Source of the DNA: Commensalibacter sp963921845
Lineage (GTDB): Bacteria; Pseudomonadota; Alphaproteobacteria; Acetobacterales; Acetobacteraceae
Assembly: GCF_963921845.1 (NCBI RefSeq)
Contig: NZ_CAWUGZ010000080.1
Coordinates: 1 to 40,982 of the forward strand
Reading direction: 5' to 3'
DNA length: 40,982 bases
The notes under the pieces: model-generated
What the model saw: the letters and a program-made list of their open reading frames with translations, nothing else
Told to the model about the DNA's origin: nothing
Database searches by the model: none
Program-made: the position numbers and the translations under genes
In this document: positions 17,512 through 25,455 of the stretch, piece after piece
How positions within the stretch are numbered: position 1 is the stretch's first letter
How the letters are laid out: each line of letters opens with the position of its first letter

Positions 17512-17540
17512 ATTATGCGAATACCAGCAGTTAATGACAA
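17512..17540 (-). promoter_or_regulatory. sigma70-type promoter for the OmpW-like gene
   Basis: On the minus strand TTGTCA (17540-17535) and CATAAT (17517-17512) are separated by exactly 17 bases. Transcription would begin near 17505, giving a leader of about 88 bases before ATG 17417. ChvI control is plausible from the adjacency but not shown. Confidence 0.5.
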
Positions 17541-17689
17541 TATCCTTTCAACTTTTGTTTACAGTTGTTTAGAAGTGTATTGAAAGAATAAAAAAATTCA
17601 GTAATTTTTTAGAAAAAAATTATATTAAATATTAACTAATGTCTTATATTTTGTTGTCTTAATAGTTTTGAGAATGCATATTTTTTATA

Positions 17690-19489
17690 TTATAATGCTC
17701 TTGGAAGTGTAATAACAAAACAAGCCCCTTTAATGTGTCCATCGTTATCTTGAATGTTATAAACTCTTATATTTCCCTTTAGAGCTTTGATAATTTGGCG
17801 ACATATCGACAAACCTAATCCAGAATGACGACCAAAATTTTCCCCTTGCGGTCTTTCTGAATAAAAACGTTCAAATATACTATCCAATTTGCTAGGGGGT
17901 ATACCGGGACCTTCGTCGCTGACTTTAAGCTCAACTTTGTCGTTCACCGCCTCTACAGAAAGTGTTATGGTGCCGCCTGGAGGTGAAAACGAAATTGCAT
18001 TGCCTATAAGATTACGTAAGACTTGAACAAGTCGATCTTCAATAGCTAATACTTGTAAAGGTTGATTGGAAACATCTTTGCTGAGGTCAACAACAATATG
18101 TATATCTTCAGGTTTTGCAGTTGCTTCATGCATCTCTGCTAATAATTGGAAAATTGGTTTTACAGCAACAGCTCTTGGCGTCAGTCTTGACATCTCAGAT
18201 TCAATTCGGCTAGAACTAGCAATATCCGTAATTAGACGGTCTAAACGATAAACATCTTCCTTTACAATGTTGAATAACCGTTTTTTATGTTCTTTATCTT
18301 CTATTCTAGGTAAAAGTTCTATGGCAGAACGTATAGAAGACAAGGGGTTTTTGAGTTCGTGACTAACGTCTGCTGCAAACCCTTCAATAGCATCCATTCT
18401 CATCCATAAGGCCTTGGCGCTATCTTGTAAAACTCTTGCCAAATCGCCTATTTCATCTTTTCTTTCTAAAAGATTGTCGGGTACTGTTCCAGTCCGGCCG
18501 ATAGTCTCGCGCATTTTGTGCGCAGCGATTGCTAGACCTAACAAGGGTCTCGCAATGGTTAACGACAGATACCAAGAAAGCAATACGGTAATAATGAGGG
18601 CAAGTAAAAAAAGAATTAAAATTGAAGATCGTACTGAAAATAGTGCTCTATCTATACTTTTAGCTTCTCTAGTGAGTTGAATAACCCCTATAGCTTGATT
18701 ATGATGAAAAATAGGCTCCGTAATGGTGATTAATAAATGATGATCAGCAGTTCTTCGAATATAGGCTGGTTTTTTTTTATCGTGTAAACTGTTTAAAAAT
18801 TCTGCATACCCAATAGGTAGTGTTTCTGAATCAGCATTAATAGATAAATTTTGAATTTTTGTTGCTCCAGTGTAGGGCATCCAACTTAATAGATGAGTGT
18901 ATACTTGCTCTAAAACTGTATCGTAACGCGTATGTATGGTAGCCTCTCTGTTGATTTGATTTTCTATAACGTTGCGGAACAGTGCATTTTTAGGGTATTG
19001 AGTAGGGCTATTGCTCAAGTAATGGTGATTAAAATATGTGGAACTGTTTGTTTCTGCCCGACTATCTATAATTAATTGGCCATTTGGAGAATAAACTTGC
19101 GCTCGAACGTTAGGGCTTGGGTTTGTTAAACTAAATAAAAGAGGTTTAGCTAGGTTAATGGACAAAAAATAAACATCTGTAGATTTTTCACTTTCGTCTT
19201 GGTCTGTTCTTAAGCAATTCGTTGTAAGGCTACCTTGTTTATATATGGCGCTCTGACCAAGGGCTCCAGCATAAATTTTAGCCTGCTCGCGCAAGGAGTG
19301 AATTTCAGACTCAAGTAAACTGTTTTGAAACTGATTTAAATAAAGTAAAGTTGCGACAAGCACCACTAAAGGTAAAGCATTTACGAGTAAAATTCGCCTC
19401 ATGAGTGGAGATGAAAAACTTGCCTTGAAACGGTTGTCGAATTTTAAACGTTTTTGACGTAATTTTGTAAACGAGGCGTTATGGTTCAC
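17690..19489 (-). CDS. chvG: sensor histidine kinase ChvG
   Basis: A 599-residue inner-membrane sensor of the ChvG/ExoS type, which in other alphaproteobacteria responds to acid and envelope conditions. It has a first membrane helix at about 32-52, a large periplasmic sensor domain to about 286, a second helix at about 287-310, a HAMP linker, the phosphoacceptor H-box FAADVSHELKNP with H377, and an ATPase domain ending in DEGPGIPPSKLDSIFERF and GLGLSICRQI. It lies 27 bases after chvI. The hprK and PTS genes that often follow chvG elsewhere are absent; an OmpW-like gene follows instead. Confidence 0.93.
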   Translation of the reverse strand: MNHNASFTKLRQKRLKFDNRFKASFSSPLMRRILLVNALPLVVLVATLLYLNQFQNSLLESEIHSLREQAKIYAGALGQSAIYKQGSLTTNCLRTDQDESEKSTDVYFLSINLAKPLLFSLTNPSPNVRAQVYSPNGQLIIDSRAETNSSTYFNHHYLSNSPTQYPKNALFRNVIENQINREATIHTRYDTVLEQVYTHLLSWMPYTGATKIQNLSINADSETLPIGYAEFLNSLHDKKKPAYIRRTADHHLLITITEPIFHHNQAIGVIQLTREAKSIDRALFSVRSSILILFLLALIITVLLSWYLSLTIARPLLGLAIAAHKMRETIGRTGTVPDNLLERKDEIGDLARVLQDSAKALWMRMDAIEGFAADVSHELKNPLSSIRSAIELLPRIEDKEHKKRLFNIVKEDVYRLDRLITDIASSSRIESEMSRLTPRAVAVKPIFQLLAEMHEATAKPEDIHIVVDLSKDVSNQPLQVLAIEDRLVQVLRNLIGNAISFSPPGGTITLSVEAVNDKVELKVSDEGPGIPPSKLDSIFERFYSERPQGENFGRHSGLGLSICRQIIKALKGNIRVYNIQDNDGHIKGACFVITLPRAL

Positions 19490-19516
19490 CTTAATTATTA
19501 CCTTAATTATATATAA

Positions 19517-20230
19517 TTAGTTTTCTTTATAACGGTACCCTATGCCGTACAAAGTCTCAATTTTGTTAAATTCTGGATCAATTTGACGAAATTTTTTACG
19601 TATGCGTTTGATATGACTATCAATTGTGCGATCGTCCACATAAATATTTTCACCATACGCAGCGTCAATAAGTTGATCTCTTGATTTGACCAAGCCTGGG
19701 CGTAAGGCAAGGGCCTTAGTTAGTAAAAATTCTGTGACCGTTAATTGGATATCTTTATTATTCCATCGACATTGATGTCTTAAATCATCTAAAGATAAAT
19801 TGCCTCGCACAAGCATATTGGTGGCAGAACTTGTTTCGGTATCAGTTTTATTGCTCACTTCATTTCGTCTTAATAAGGCGCGAATTCGTTCCAGTAATAG
19901 ACGTTGAGAAAAAGGCTTGGTTATATAGTCGTCTGCACCAAGACGTAATCCCATTAACTGATCAATTTCCTCATCTTTAGACGATAAAATAATGACTGGC
20001 ATTTGTGAACGATTTCTTAACCGTTGTAATAATTCGATCCCATCCATTCGTGGCATTTTAATGTCTAAAACGGCAAGATCAACGGGTTTGGTTAACAAAC
20101 CCTGCAACGCACTTTCTCCATCTGTATACGTTTGCACAATAAAACCATCAGCTTCTAACATCATAAAAACAGAAGTTAAAATATTGCGATCGTCATCGAT
20201 AAGTGCAATGACGTATTTCCCTGCTTCCAT
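19517..20230 (-). CDS. chvI: response regulator ChvI (OmpR family)
   Basis: A 237-residue two-domain regulator. The receiver has acidic D12-D14 (IDDDRN), phosphoacceptor D56 (LDIKMPRMDG) and K105 (TKPFSQR); the C-terminal winged helix ends DRTIDSHIKRIRKKFRQIDPEF and YGIGYRY, as in the OmpR/PhoB class. I start it at ATG 20230 because AAGGA lies six bases upstream; a longer frame to 20266 is less likely. Transcribed divergently from grpE across a 276-base gap and followed by its kinase chvG. Confidence 0.94.
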   Translation of the reverse strand: MEAGKYVIALIDDDRNILTSVFMMLEADGFIVQTYTDGESALQGLLTKPVDLAVLDIKMPRMDGIELLQRLRNRSQMPVIILSSKDEEIDQLMGLRLGADDYITKPFSQRLLLERIRALLRRNEVSNKTDTETSSATNMLVRGNLSLDDLRHQCRWNNKDIQLTVTEFLLTKALALRPGLVKSRDQLIDAAYGENIYVDDRTIDSHIKRIRKKFRQIDPEFNKIETLYGIGYRYKEN

Positions 20231-20439
20231 AAGTGTTCCTTTCAAATTGATAGTGATGAAATTCATTAGATACTATTGTATAATCAAATCAAAGACTAGG
20301 GGATACAAAGAACTCAATGAATAAGGTACAGTATTGTTTGGCTTATCTTGTTTAATATTAATTTTGTTAGAATTTCTTGTAACTTTGATAATTTTTATTA
20401 AAATATAAATGTCTAAACTTATAAGTAAGACATAAAGCG

Positions 20440-20473
20440 TTCTTGCTTGAAAGCGAGAATTTGGTTTTTATAA
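20440..20473 (+). promoter_or_regulatory. heat-shock-like promoter and dyad upstream of grpE
   Basis: CTTGAA (20446-20451) and TTATAA (20468-20473) are 16 bases apart; the first matches the conserved CTTG of RpoH-type -35 elements, while the -10 is of mixed type. The -35 lies inside an almost perfect dyad, TTCTTGCTT-GA-AAGCGAGAA (20440-20459), with one mismatch that is a wobble in RNA. The dyad differs from CIRCE, and no hrcA is seen in the window. Confidence 0.4.
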
Positions 20474-20506
20474 AATTAAAATTAACGACAAAGTAAGCTG
20501 AACATC

Positions 20507-21139
20507 ATGACTCAACCAGAACATTCGACTAAAGATTCAGAACATAACTCTTCTTCCGAGCAGGGGCAATTTTCTCAGGAAAATAAGAATTTTACTGAGG
20601 ATAATAGTTCGTCAGATTCAGAATCTTCTAAATTGGTAATTGAATCTGAACCAGAAGTCGATTCTATTAGTCGTCTTAAAGCTGAATTACAACAGGCAAA
20701 GGACCAATGGCTTCGTTCTGAAGCAGAAAGTCAGAATCTTCGTAATCGACATAAAAAAGAACTCGAAGATACACGTTTGTATGCTGTTCACAAATTCGCT
20801 CGCGATATTGTTGAAGCAGCGGAAAATCTTCGTAGAGGAATCGATAGTTTGCCAAAACCGAGCGAAAATGAAGATCCCATTATTACGAAAATGCGAGAGG
20901 GTTTGGAAAGCATAGAGCGCTCTTTTTTGCAAATTTTGGAAAAAAATGGTATTAAATCTGAAGATCCGACAGGAATAGCATTTGATGCGAATAAACATCA
21001 GGCTATGGCAGAGCATCCTTCTGACGAGCATCCACCTGGAACGGTTATGCAAAGCTGGACACCTACTTGGACGCTTAATAACCGTTTGTTAAAACCAGCT
21101 ATGGTAATTGTAACAAAAACGCCTGAAAATAAATCTTAA
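20507..21139 (+). CDS. grpE: nucleotide exchange factor GrpE
   Basis: Co-chaperone that releases ADP from DnaK. The 210-residue protein has an acidic, serine-rich disordered N-terminus (about 1-50), a long coiled-coil helix (SRLKAELQQAKDQWLRSEAESQNLRNRHKKE and onward) and a C-terminal beta domain with FDANKHQAMAEHPSDEHPPGTVMQSW, the family signature. It is transcribed divergently from chvI, with dnaK 227 bases downstream. Confidence 0.96.
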   Translation: MTQPEHSTKDSEHNSSSEQGQFSQENKNFTEDNSSSDSESSKLVIESEPEVDSISRLKAELQQAKDQWLRSEAESQNLRNRHKKELEDTRLYAVHKFARDIVEAAENLRRGIDSLPKPSENEDPIITKMREGLESIERSFLQILEKNGIKSEDPTGIAFDANKHQAMAEHPSDEHPPGTVMQSWTPTWTLNNRLLKPAMVIVTKTPENKS

Positions 21140-21167
21140 AGAAAATAAATGTCGATGAATTATACTG

Positions 21168-21196
21168 CTGACTTAACGCATTGTTTTGTGTATAAT
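21168..21196 (+). promoter_or_regulatory. sigma70-type promoter for dnaK
   Basis: CTGACT (21168-21173) and a perfect TATAAT (21191-21196) are 17 bases apart, inside the grpE-dnaK gap. Transcription would start near 21203 and leave a leader of about 160 bases before dnaK. Confidence 0.5.
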
Positions 21197-21202
21197 GTAG
21201 TA

Positions 21203-21366
21203 TAAAATAAAAAATGTTTAACTTAGTTAACTAAACATATATTAAATTAGTCTTTCTATAGGATCTTAGCCGAATGTTGGGGGAAACTATAGAATTGCAA
21301 TATCAGAAAGGACTTTTGCTTGACGCTTCGGGTCTTGTCGAAAGTTGCTATTAGGAGAAACTATAC
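21203..21366 (+). other. long untranslated leader of dnaK
   Basis: About 160 bases without an ORF. It contains CTATAG twice, around 21255 and 21288, and a likely stem-loop in which ACTTTTG (from about 21312) pairs with CGAAAGT (about 21339-21345). The GGAG ribosome binding site follows at about 21353. An RNA thermometer or heat-shock control element is possible, but no fourU or ROSE pattern is clear. Confidence 0.3.
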
Positions 21367-23280
21367 ATGAGTAAAGTAATTGGTATTGATTTAGGTACAA
21401 CCAATTCTTGTGTTGCGATTAGAGAAGGTAAAGAAACCAAAGTTATTGAAAATAGTGAGGGTGCTCGTACAACGCCTTCTATGGTTGCTTTTGCTGAAAA
21501 TGACGAAATGTTAGTAGGCCAATCGGCCAAAAGACAAGCTGTTACTAATCCAAATAACACTTTATACGCTGTTAAGCGTCTTATTGGACGTCGTTATGAC
21601 GATCAAATGGTTGCCCGTGATAAAAAACTCGTTCCTTATGCCATTGTTAAAGGGGATAATGGAGACGCTTGGGTTGAAGCACGAGGGAAAAAATATGCAC
21701 CTTCGCAGATTTCCGCTTTTATCTTAGGTAAAATGAAGGAAACAGCAGAGTCCTACCTCGGGGAAAAGGTAACGCAAGCGGTTATTACGGTACCTGCTTA
21801 TTTTAATGATGCACAACGTCAAGCCACAAAAGATGCTGGTAAGATTGCAGGGCTTGAAGTTCTTCGTATCATTAATGAACCTACGGCTGCGGCGCTGGCT
21901 TATGGGTTAGAAAAGAAAAACAGTGGTACAATCGCTGTCTATGACTTAGGTGGTGGTACCTTTGATATTTCAGTTTTAGAAATTTCTGATGGTGTAATTG
22001 AAGTCAAATCGACGAATGGGGATACGTTCCTCGGAGGTGAAGATTTCGATTCTCGTATTATTGATTTTCTTGCAGATGAATTTAAAAAAGAACAGGGAAT
22101 TGACCTGCGCAGTGACAAATTAGCACTGCAACGCCTTAAAGAAGCTGCAGAAAAAGCTAAAATTGAGCTGTCTTCTTCTAAAGAGACAGAAATTAATTTA
22201 CCATTTATTACAGCAGACGCTACCGGTCCTAAACATCTAGTCATCAAGTTAAGCCGTGCTAAGCTAGAAAGTTTGGTAGATGATTTAATTCAAAGAACTT
22301 TAGAACCTTGCCGTTCGGCGTTAAAAGATGCAGCTCTATCCGCGAGTGGAATTGACGAAGTTATTCTGGTTGGCGGAATGACTCGCATGCCAAAAGTTAT
22401 TGAAGCCGTTAAAGAATTTTTTGGTAAGGAACCAGCCCGTAACGTTAACCCAGATGAAGTGGTTGCGGTCGGTGCTGCCATTCAGGGTGCAGTGCTAAAA
22501 GGTGATGTCAAAGATGTGCTTTTATTGGATGTTACGCCTTTATCGTTAGGTATTGAAACGTTAGGCGGTGTATTTACTCGCCTTATTGAAAGAAATACGA
22601 CCATTCCTACTAAGAAAAGCCAAACTTTCTCAACTGCTGAAGATAATCAAAATGCAGTAACCATTAAAGTTTATCAAGGTGAACGAGAAATGGCGGCTGA
22701 CAATAAATTATTAGGAAATTTCGATTTAACCGGTATTGCGCCTGCTCCTAGAGGTGTTCCTCAAATTGAAGTGACCTTTGATATTGATGCCAATGGTATT
22801 GTTTCGGTATCTGCTAAAGATAAGGCAACGGGTAAAGAACAGCAAATACGTATCCAAGCTTCAGGCGGATTATCAGATGCTGACGTGGAGCAGATGGTGA
22901 AAGAAGCTGAAGCGAACGCAGAAGCAGATAAAAACAAGAGAGAAATGGTAGAGAATCGTAATCAAGCCGATATGCTGATTGCGCAAGTAGAGAAAAATAT
23001 GCAAGAGCATAGTGATAAAATTGACCCGTCTACCAAATCCGATATTGAAATGGCTCTTAATGATATAAAGAGTAAAAAAGACGGGAACGATTTATCTGCT
23101 TTAAAAGAATCGATAGATAAACTTTCGCAGCTTGCTATGAAAATTGGTGAAACAATTTATAAGGCAAATGCAGAAACAGAAGCAGAAAACACGAGTGCCC
23201 AAGCAGGTTCTGAAAAACCTGCTGCTGATGATGTCGTCGACGCTGATTTTGAAGATGTCAACCAAAACGATAAGAAATAA
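21367..23280 (+). CDS. dnaK: chaperone DnaK (Hsp70)
   Basis: ATP-driven Hsp70 chaperone of 637 residues, the normal length. The ATPase domain begins IGIDLGTTNSCVA and has the VPAYFNDAQRQATKDAG and YDLGGGTFDIS phosphate-binding segments. The linker DVLLLDVTPLSLGIET leads to the substrate-binding domain, and the C-terminus ends in an acidic DVVDADFEDV tail. The start has AGGAG nine bases upstream. It partners with GrpE and DnaJ encoded on either side, but a terminator separates it from dnaJ. Confidence 0.98.
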   Translation: MSKVIGIDLGTTNSCVAIREGKETKVIENSEGARTTPSMVAFAENDEMLVGQSAKRQAVTNPNNTLYAVKRLIGRRYDDQMVARDKKLVPYAIVKGDNGDAWVEARGKKYAPSQISAFILGKMKETAESYLGEKVTQAVITVPAYFNDAQRQATKDAGKIAGLEVLRIINEPTAAALAYGLEKKNSGTIAVYDLGGGTFDISVLEISDGVIEVKSTNGDTFLGGEDFDSRIIDFLADEFKKEQGIDLRSDKLALQRLKEAAEKAKIELSSSKETEINLPFITADATGPKHLVIKLSRAKLESLVDDLIQRTLEPCRSALKDAALSASGIDEVILVGGMTRMPKVIEAVKEFFGKEPARNVNPDEVVAVGAAIQGAVLKGDVKDVLLLDVTPLSLGIETLGGVFTRLIERNTTIPTKKSQTFSTAEDNQNAVTIKVYQGEREMAADNKLLGNFDLTGIAPAPRGVPQIEVTFDIDANGIVSVSAKDKATGKEQQIRIQASGGLSDADVEQMVKEAEANAEADKNKREMVENRNQADMLIAQVEKNMQEHSDKIDPSTKSDIEMALNDIKSKKDGNDLSALKESIDKLSQLAMKIGETIYKANAETEAENTSAQAGSEKPAADDVVDADFEDVNQNDKK

Positions 23281-23350
23281 AACTGTTTTTTGGCAGGTTA
23301 TTTCTGAAGTAAAATACGTTTCAACGGTTAACGTGTTTTAAAATTAACTG

Positions 23351-23390
23351 AGCCCGTCTTCCATTGATGAAGGCGGGCTGATTTATTATT
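23351..23390 (+). terminator. rho-independent terminator between dnaK and dnaJ
   Basis: AGCCCGTCTTC (23351-23361) pairs with GAAGGCGGGCT (23369-23379) over eleven base pairs, one a G-U wobble, with a seven-base loop, followed by GATTTATTATT. It is the most GC-rich hairpin in the window. It should uncouple dnaJ from dnaK, at least partly, because dnaJ starts only 28 bases later with no obvious promoter between. Confidence 0.8.
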
Positions 23391-23417
23391 CTAATTATAG
23401 ACGGTTCGAGAATATTG

Positions 23418-24542
23418 ATGTCTAAACGTGATTATTATGAAATTTTAGAGGTTAGTCGTAACGCCACCAGCGCAGAAATCAAAAAAGCTTATCGTTTAAA
23501 AGCAATGCAGTTTCATCCTGATCGAAATTCAAGTAATAAGGAAGCTGAAGCCAAATTTAAAGAAATTAACGAAGCTTACGATGTTTTGAAAGATGAACAA
23601 AAAAAAGCTGCTTATGATCGTTTTGGTCATGATGCCTTTAAAAATGGTGCTGCAGGGGCTAACGGATTTAGTGCTGGTGGATTCAGTGACATATTTGACA
23701 TGTTCGGCGATATGATGGGAATGCGTCGAGGTGAAAGCCAACGGCGTTCGGGTGCAGACATACAAATTCAAGCTGAGATTTTATTAACCGAAGCGTTTTC
23801 CGGTGTCAAAAAGAAAGTTAAATTTCAGACTAAACGTCCTTGCAAAACATGTAATGGATCGGGATCTGCAGACAAAAGTCATGGCAGTCGAGTTTGTTCA
23901 GCGTGTCATGGCACAGGAAAAATTCGTTCTCAGCAAGGATTTTTTCTTGTAGAAAGACCTTGTCCAACTTGTCATGGTACTGGAAAAGTAATCAGCAATC
24001 CGTGTAAAAAATGTCATGGGACCGGTCTTGAAACGCAAGACAAGGAGCTTGAAATACAGATACCTGCTGGTATAGAAGATGGAACACGTATGCGTATTCC
24101 ACATGAAGGTGAATTTGGTCCAAATGGTTTGCCTGCCGGGGATTTATATGTACATGTGTCTGTCTTACATCATGAGTTGTTTCAAAGAGATGGGGCAACT
24201 ATTTTTTGCCGAATACCTCTTCGTATGACTCAGGCTACCCTCGGTACAGAAATTGAAGTTCCATTGATTGATGGTGGGAGAACAAAAGTAAAAATACCAA
24301 CAGGGACACAATCGGGTAAGCAGTTTCGCTTGCGGGGAAAGGGATTTTCTGTTCTTCGATCCCCTGCTAGAGGTGATATGTACTTAGAAGTTAAAGTAGA
24401 GACACCTCAACATTTAACAAAACGTCAACGAGAACTTCTGGAGGAATTTGAATCAGAAGAGCAAGAAGGCCAAAATCGTGGTAGCCCAGAAACCTCAGGA
24501 TTTTTTGCCAAGGTAAGAGATTTTTTTGAAGGAAAATCTTAA
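23418..24542 (+). CDS. dnaJ: chaperone DnaJ (Hsp40)
   Basis: A 374-residue class A J-protein that delivers substrates to DnaK and stimulates its ATPase. The J domain contains HPD (QFHPDRN), followed by a G/F-rich region (AAGANGFSAGGFSDIFDMFGD) and four zinc-binding repeats CKTCNGSG, CSACHGTG, CPTCHGTG and CKKCHGTG, then the C-terminal client-binding domains. ATG 23418 is preferred over an overlapping TTG at 23415. It is followed after 29 bases by dapB. Confidence 0.97.
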   Translation: MSKRDYYEILEVSRNATSAEIKKAYRLKAMQFHPDRNSSNKEAEAKFKEINEAYDVLKDEQKKAAYDRFGHDAFKNGAAGANGFSAGGFSDIFDMFGDMMGMRRGESQRRSGADIQIQAEILLTEAFSGVKKKVKFQTKRPCKTCNGSGSADKSHGSRVCSACHGTGKIRSQQGFFLVERPCPTCHGTGKVISNPCKKCHGTGLETQDKELEIQIPAGIEDGTRMRIPHEGEFGPNGLPAGDLYVHVSVLHHELFQRDGATIFCRIPLRMTQATLGTEIEVPLIDGGRTKVKIPTGTQSGKQFRLRGKGFSVLRSPARGDMYLEVKVETPQHLTKRQRELLEEFESEEQEGQNRGSPETSGFFAKVRDFFEGKS

Positions 24543-24571
24543 TTGAATTTTTAAAGTAGAAAGTAGAGTAA

Positions 24572-25363
24572 ATGAATTTATCCCCTTTGAGAATAGGAAT
24601 TGCAGGTATTGCTGGTCGCGTTGGCCGTCTTTTGTGCGAAGAAATTTCGTCCACCCACGCAACGATTTCGGGGGGCACATCACTGTCCAAAGATCTGCTG
24701 AACTTAACTTGTCAAGTCCCCGTTTTTGACGAAATTGAAGCGTTAATTAATGTAAGTGATGTTATCATTGATTTTACAAATGCATCCATTACCGGTCGAC
24801 ATGCCAAGGCACTTCAAAATAGCCAAACCGCTTGGATACTTGGTACGACAGGAATATCGGATGAAGATCAAAATTTAATTGAAGAAACCTCAAAAACGAT
24901 ACCCATAGTACAAGCCGCCAATTTTTCTCCTGGAGTAGCGCTCATGATACGTTTAGCCAGTGAAATGGCTAAAGCATTACCTGCTGAAAATTACGATGTT
25001 GAAATTCTTGAGGCTCATCATCGGCAAAAAGTTGATGCCCCTTCAGGAACGGCTATAGCAATTGGCGAAGCGATTGCAAAAGGTAGGCAGGTTGATCTTA
25101 AACAAGTACAAGAAGTAGGACGTTATGGAGTAACGGGAGCTCGCAAAAAAAATGCGATCGGCTTTGCTTCTTTACGTGGTGGCCAGATTGTAGGCGAACA
25201 CAGTGCATTTTTTATTTCTGATGTTGAAGAGATTTCTTTAACTCATAAAGCTTTCGATAGACGTATTTTTGCCAGAGGGGCCGTGCGCTCAGCATTTTGG
25301 AGTGTGGATAAGCCTGCAGGATTATATGGACTGTCGCATGTGCTTGGATTAGACTCCATTTAA
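24572..25363 (+). CDS. dapB: 4-hydroxy-tetrahydrodipicolinate reductase
   Basis: Reduces hydroxy-tetrahydrodipicolinate with NAD(P)H in the lysine/diaminopimelate pathway. The nucleotide-binding turn is GIAGIAGRVGR (9-19), GTTG lies at 91-94 and the catalytic segment EAHHRQKVDAPSGTA has H149-H150 and K153. The length of 263 residues is normal. It sits close behind dnaJ, an arrangement seen in many alphaproteobacteria. Confidence 0.96.
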   Translation: MNLSPLRIGIAGIAGRVGRLLCEEISSTHATISGGTSLSKDLLNLTCQVPVFDEIEALINVSDVIIDFTNASITGRHAKALQNSQTAWILGTTGISDEDQNLIEETSKTIPIVQAANFSPGVALMIRLASEMAKALPAENYDVEILEAHHRQKVDAPSGTAIAIGEAIAKGRQVDLKQVQEVGRYGVTGARKKNAIGFASLRGGQIVGEHSAFFISDVEEISLTHKAFDRRIFARGAVRSAFWSVDKPAGLYGLSHVLGLDSI

Positions 25364-25455
25364 TTTTTGAAATTAAGTCTTGACGTATGAATCTTAAAGA
25401 GGTTTGTTTACATATTCATATTTTTTCACTTTTAGGATGAGATAGCAAAAAATTT

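Noticed and set aside
20240..20506. CIRCE element for HrcA control of grpE
   Set aside because: No TTAGCACTC-N9-GAGTGCTAA or close variant is present; the dyad found has a different sequence and a two-base spacer.
20687..21052. 121-codon minus-strand frame inside grpE
   Set aside because: It lies wholly antisense to grpE and encodes a cysteine- and arginine-rich sequence typical of antisense reading.
21939..22247. 102-codon minus-strand frame inside dnaK
   Set aside because: Antisense shadow of the conserved dnaK coding sequence, with no independent signal.
25303..25311. TGTGGATAA, a perfect DnaA box on the minus strand inside dapB
   Set aside because: It is a single copy within conserved coding sequence, with no second box nearby.
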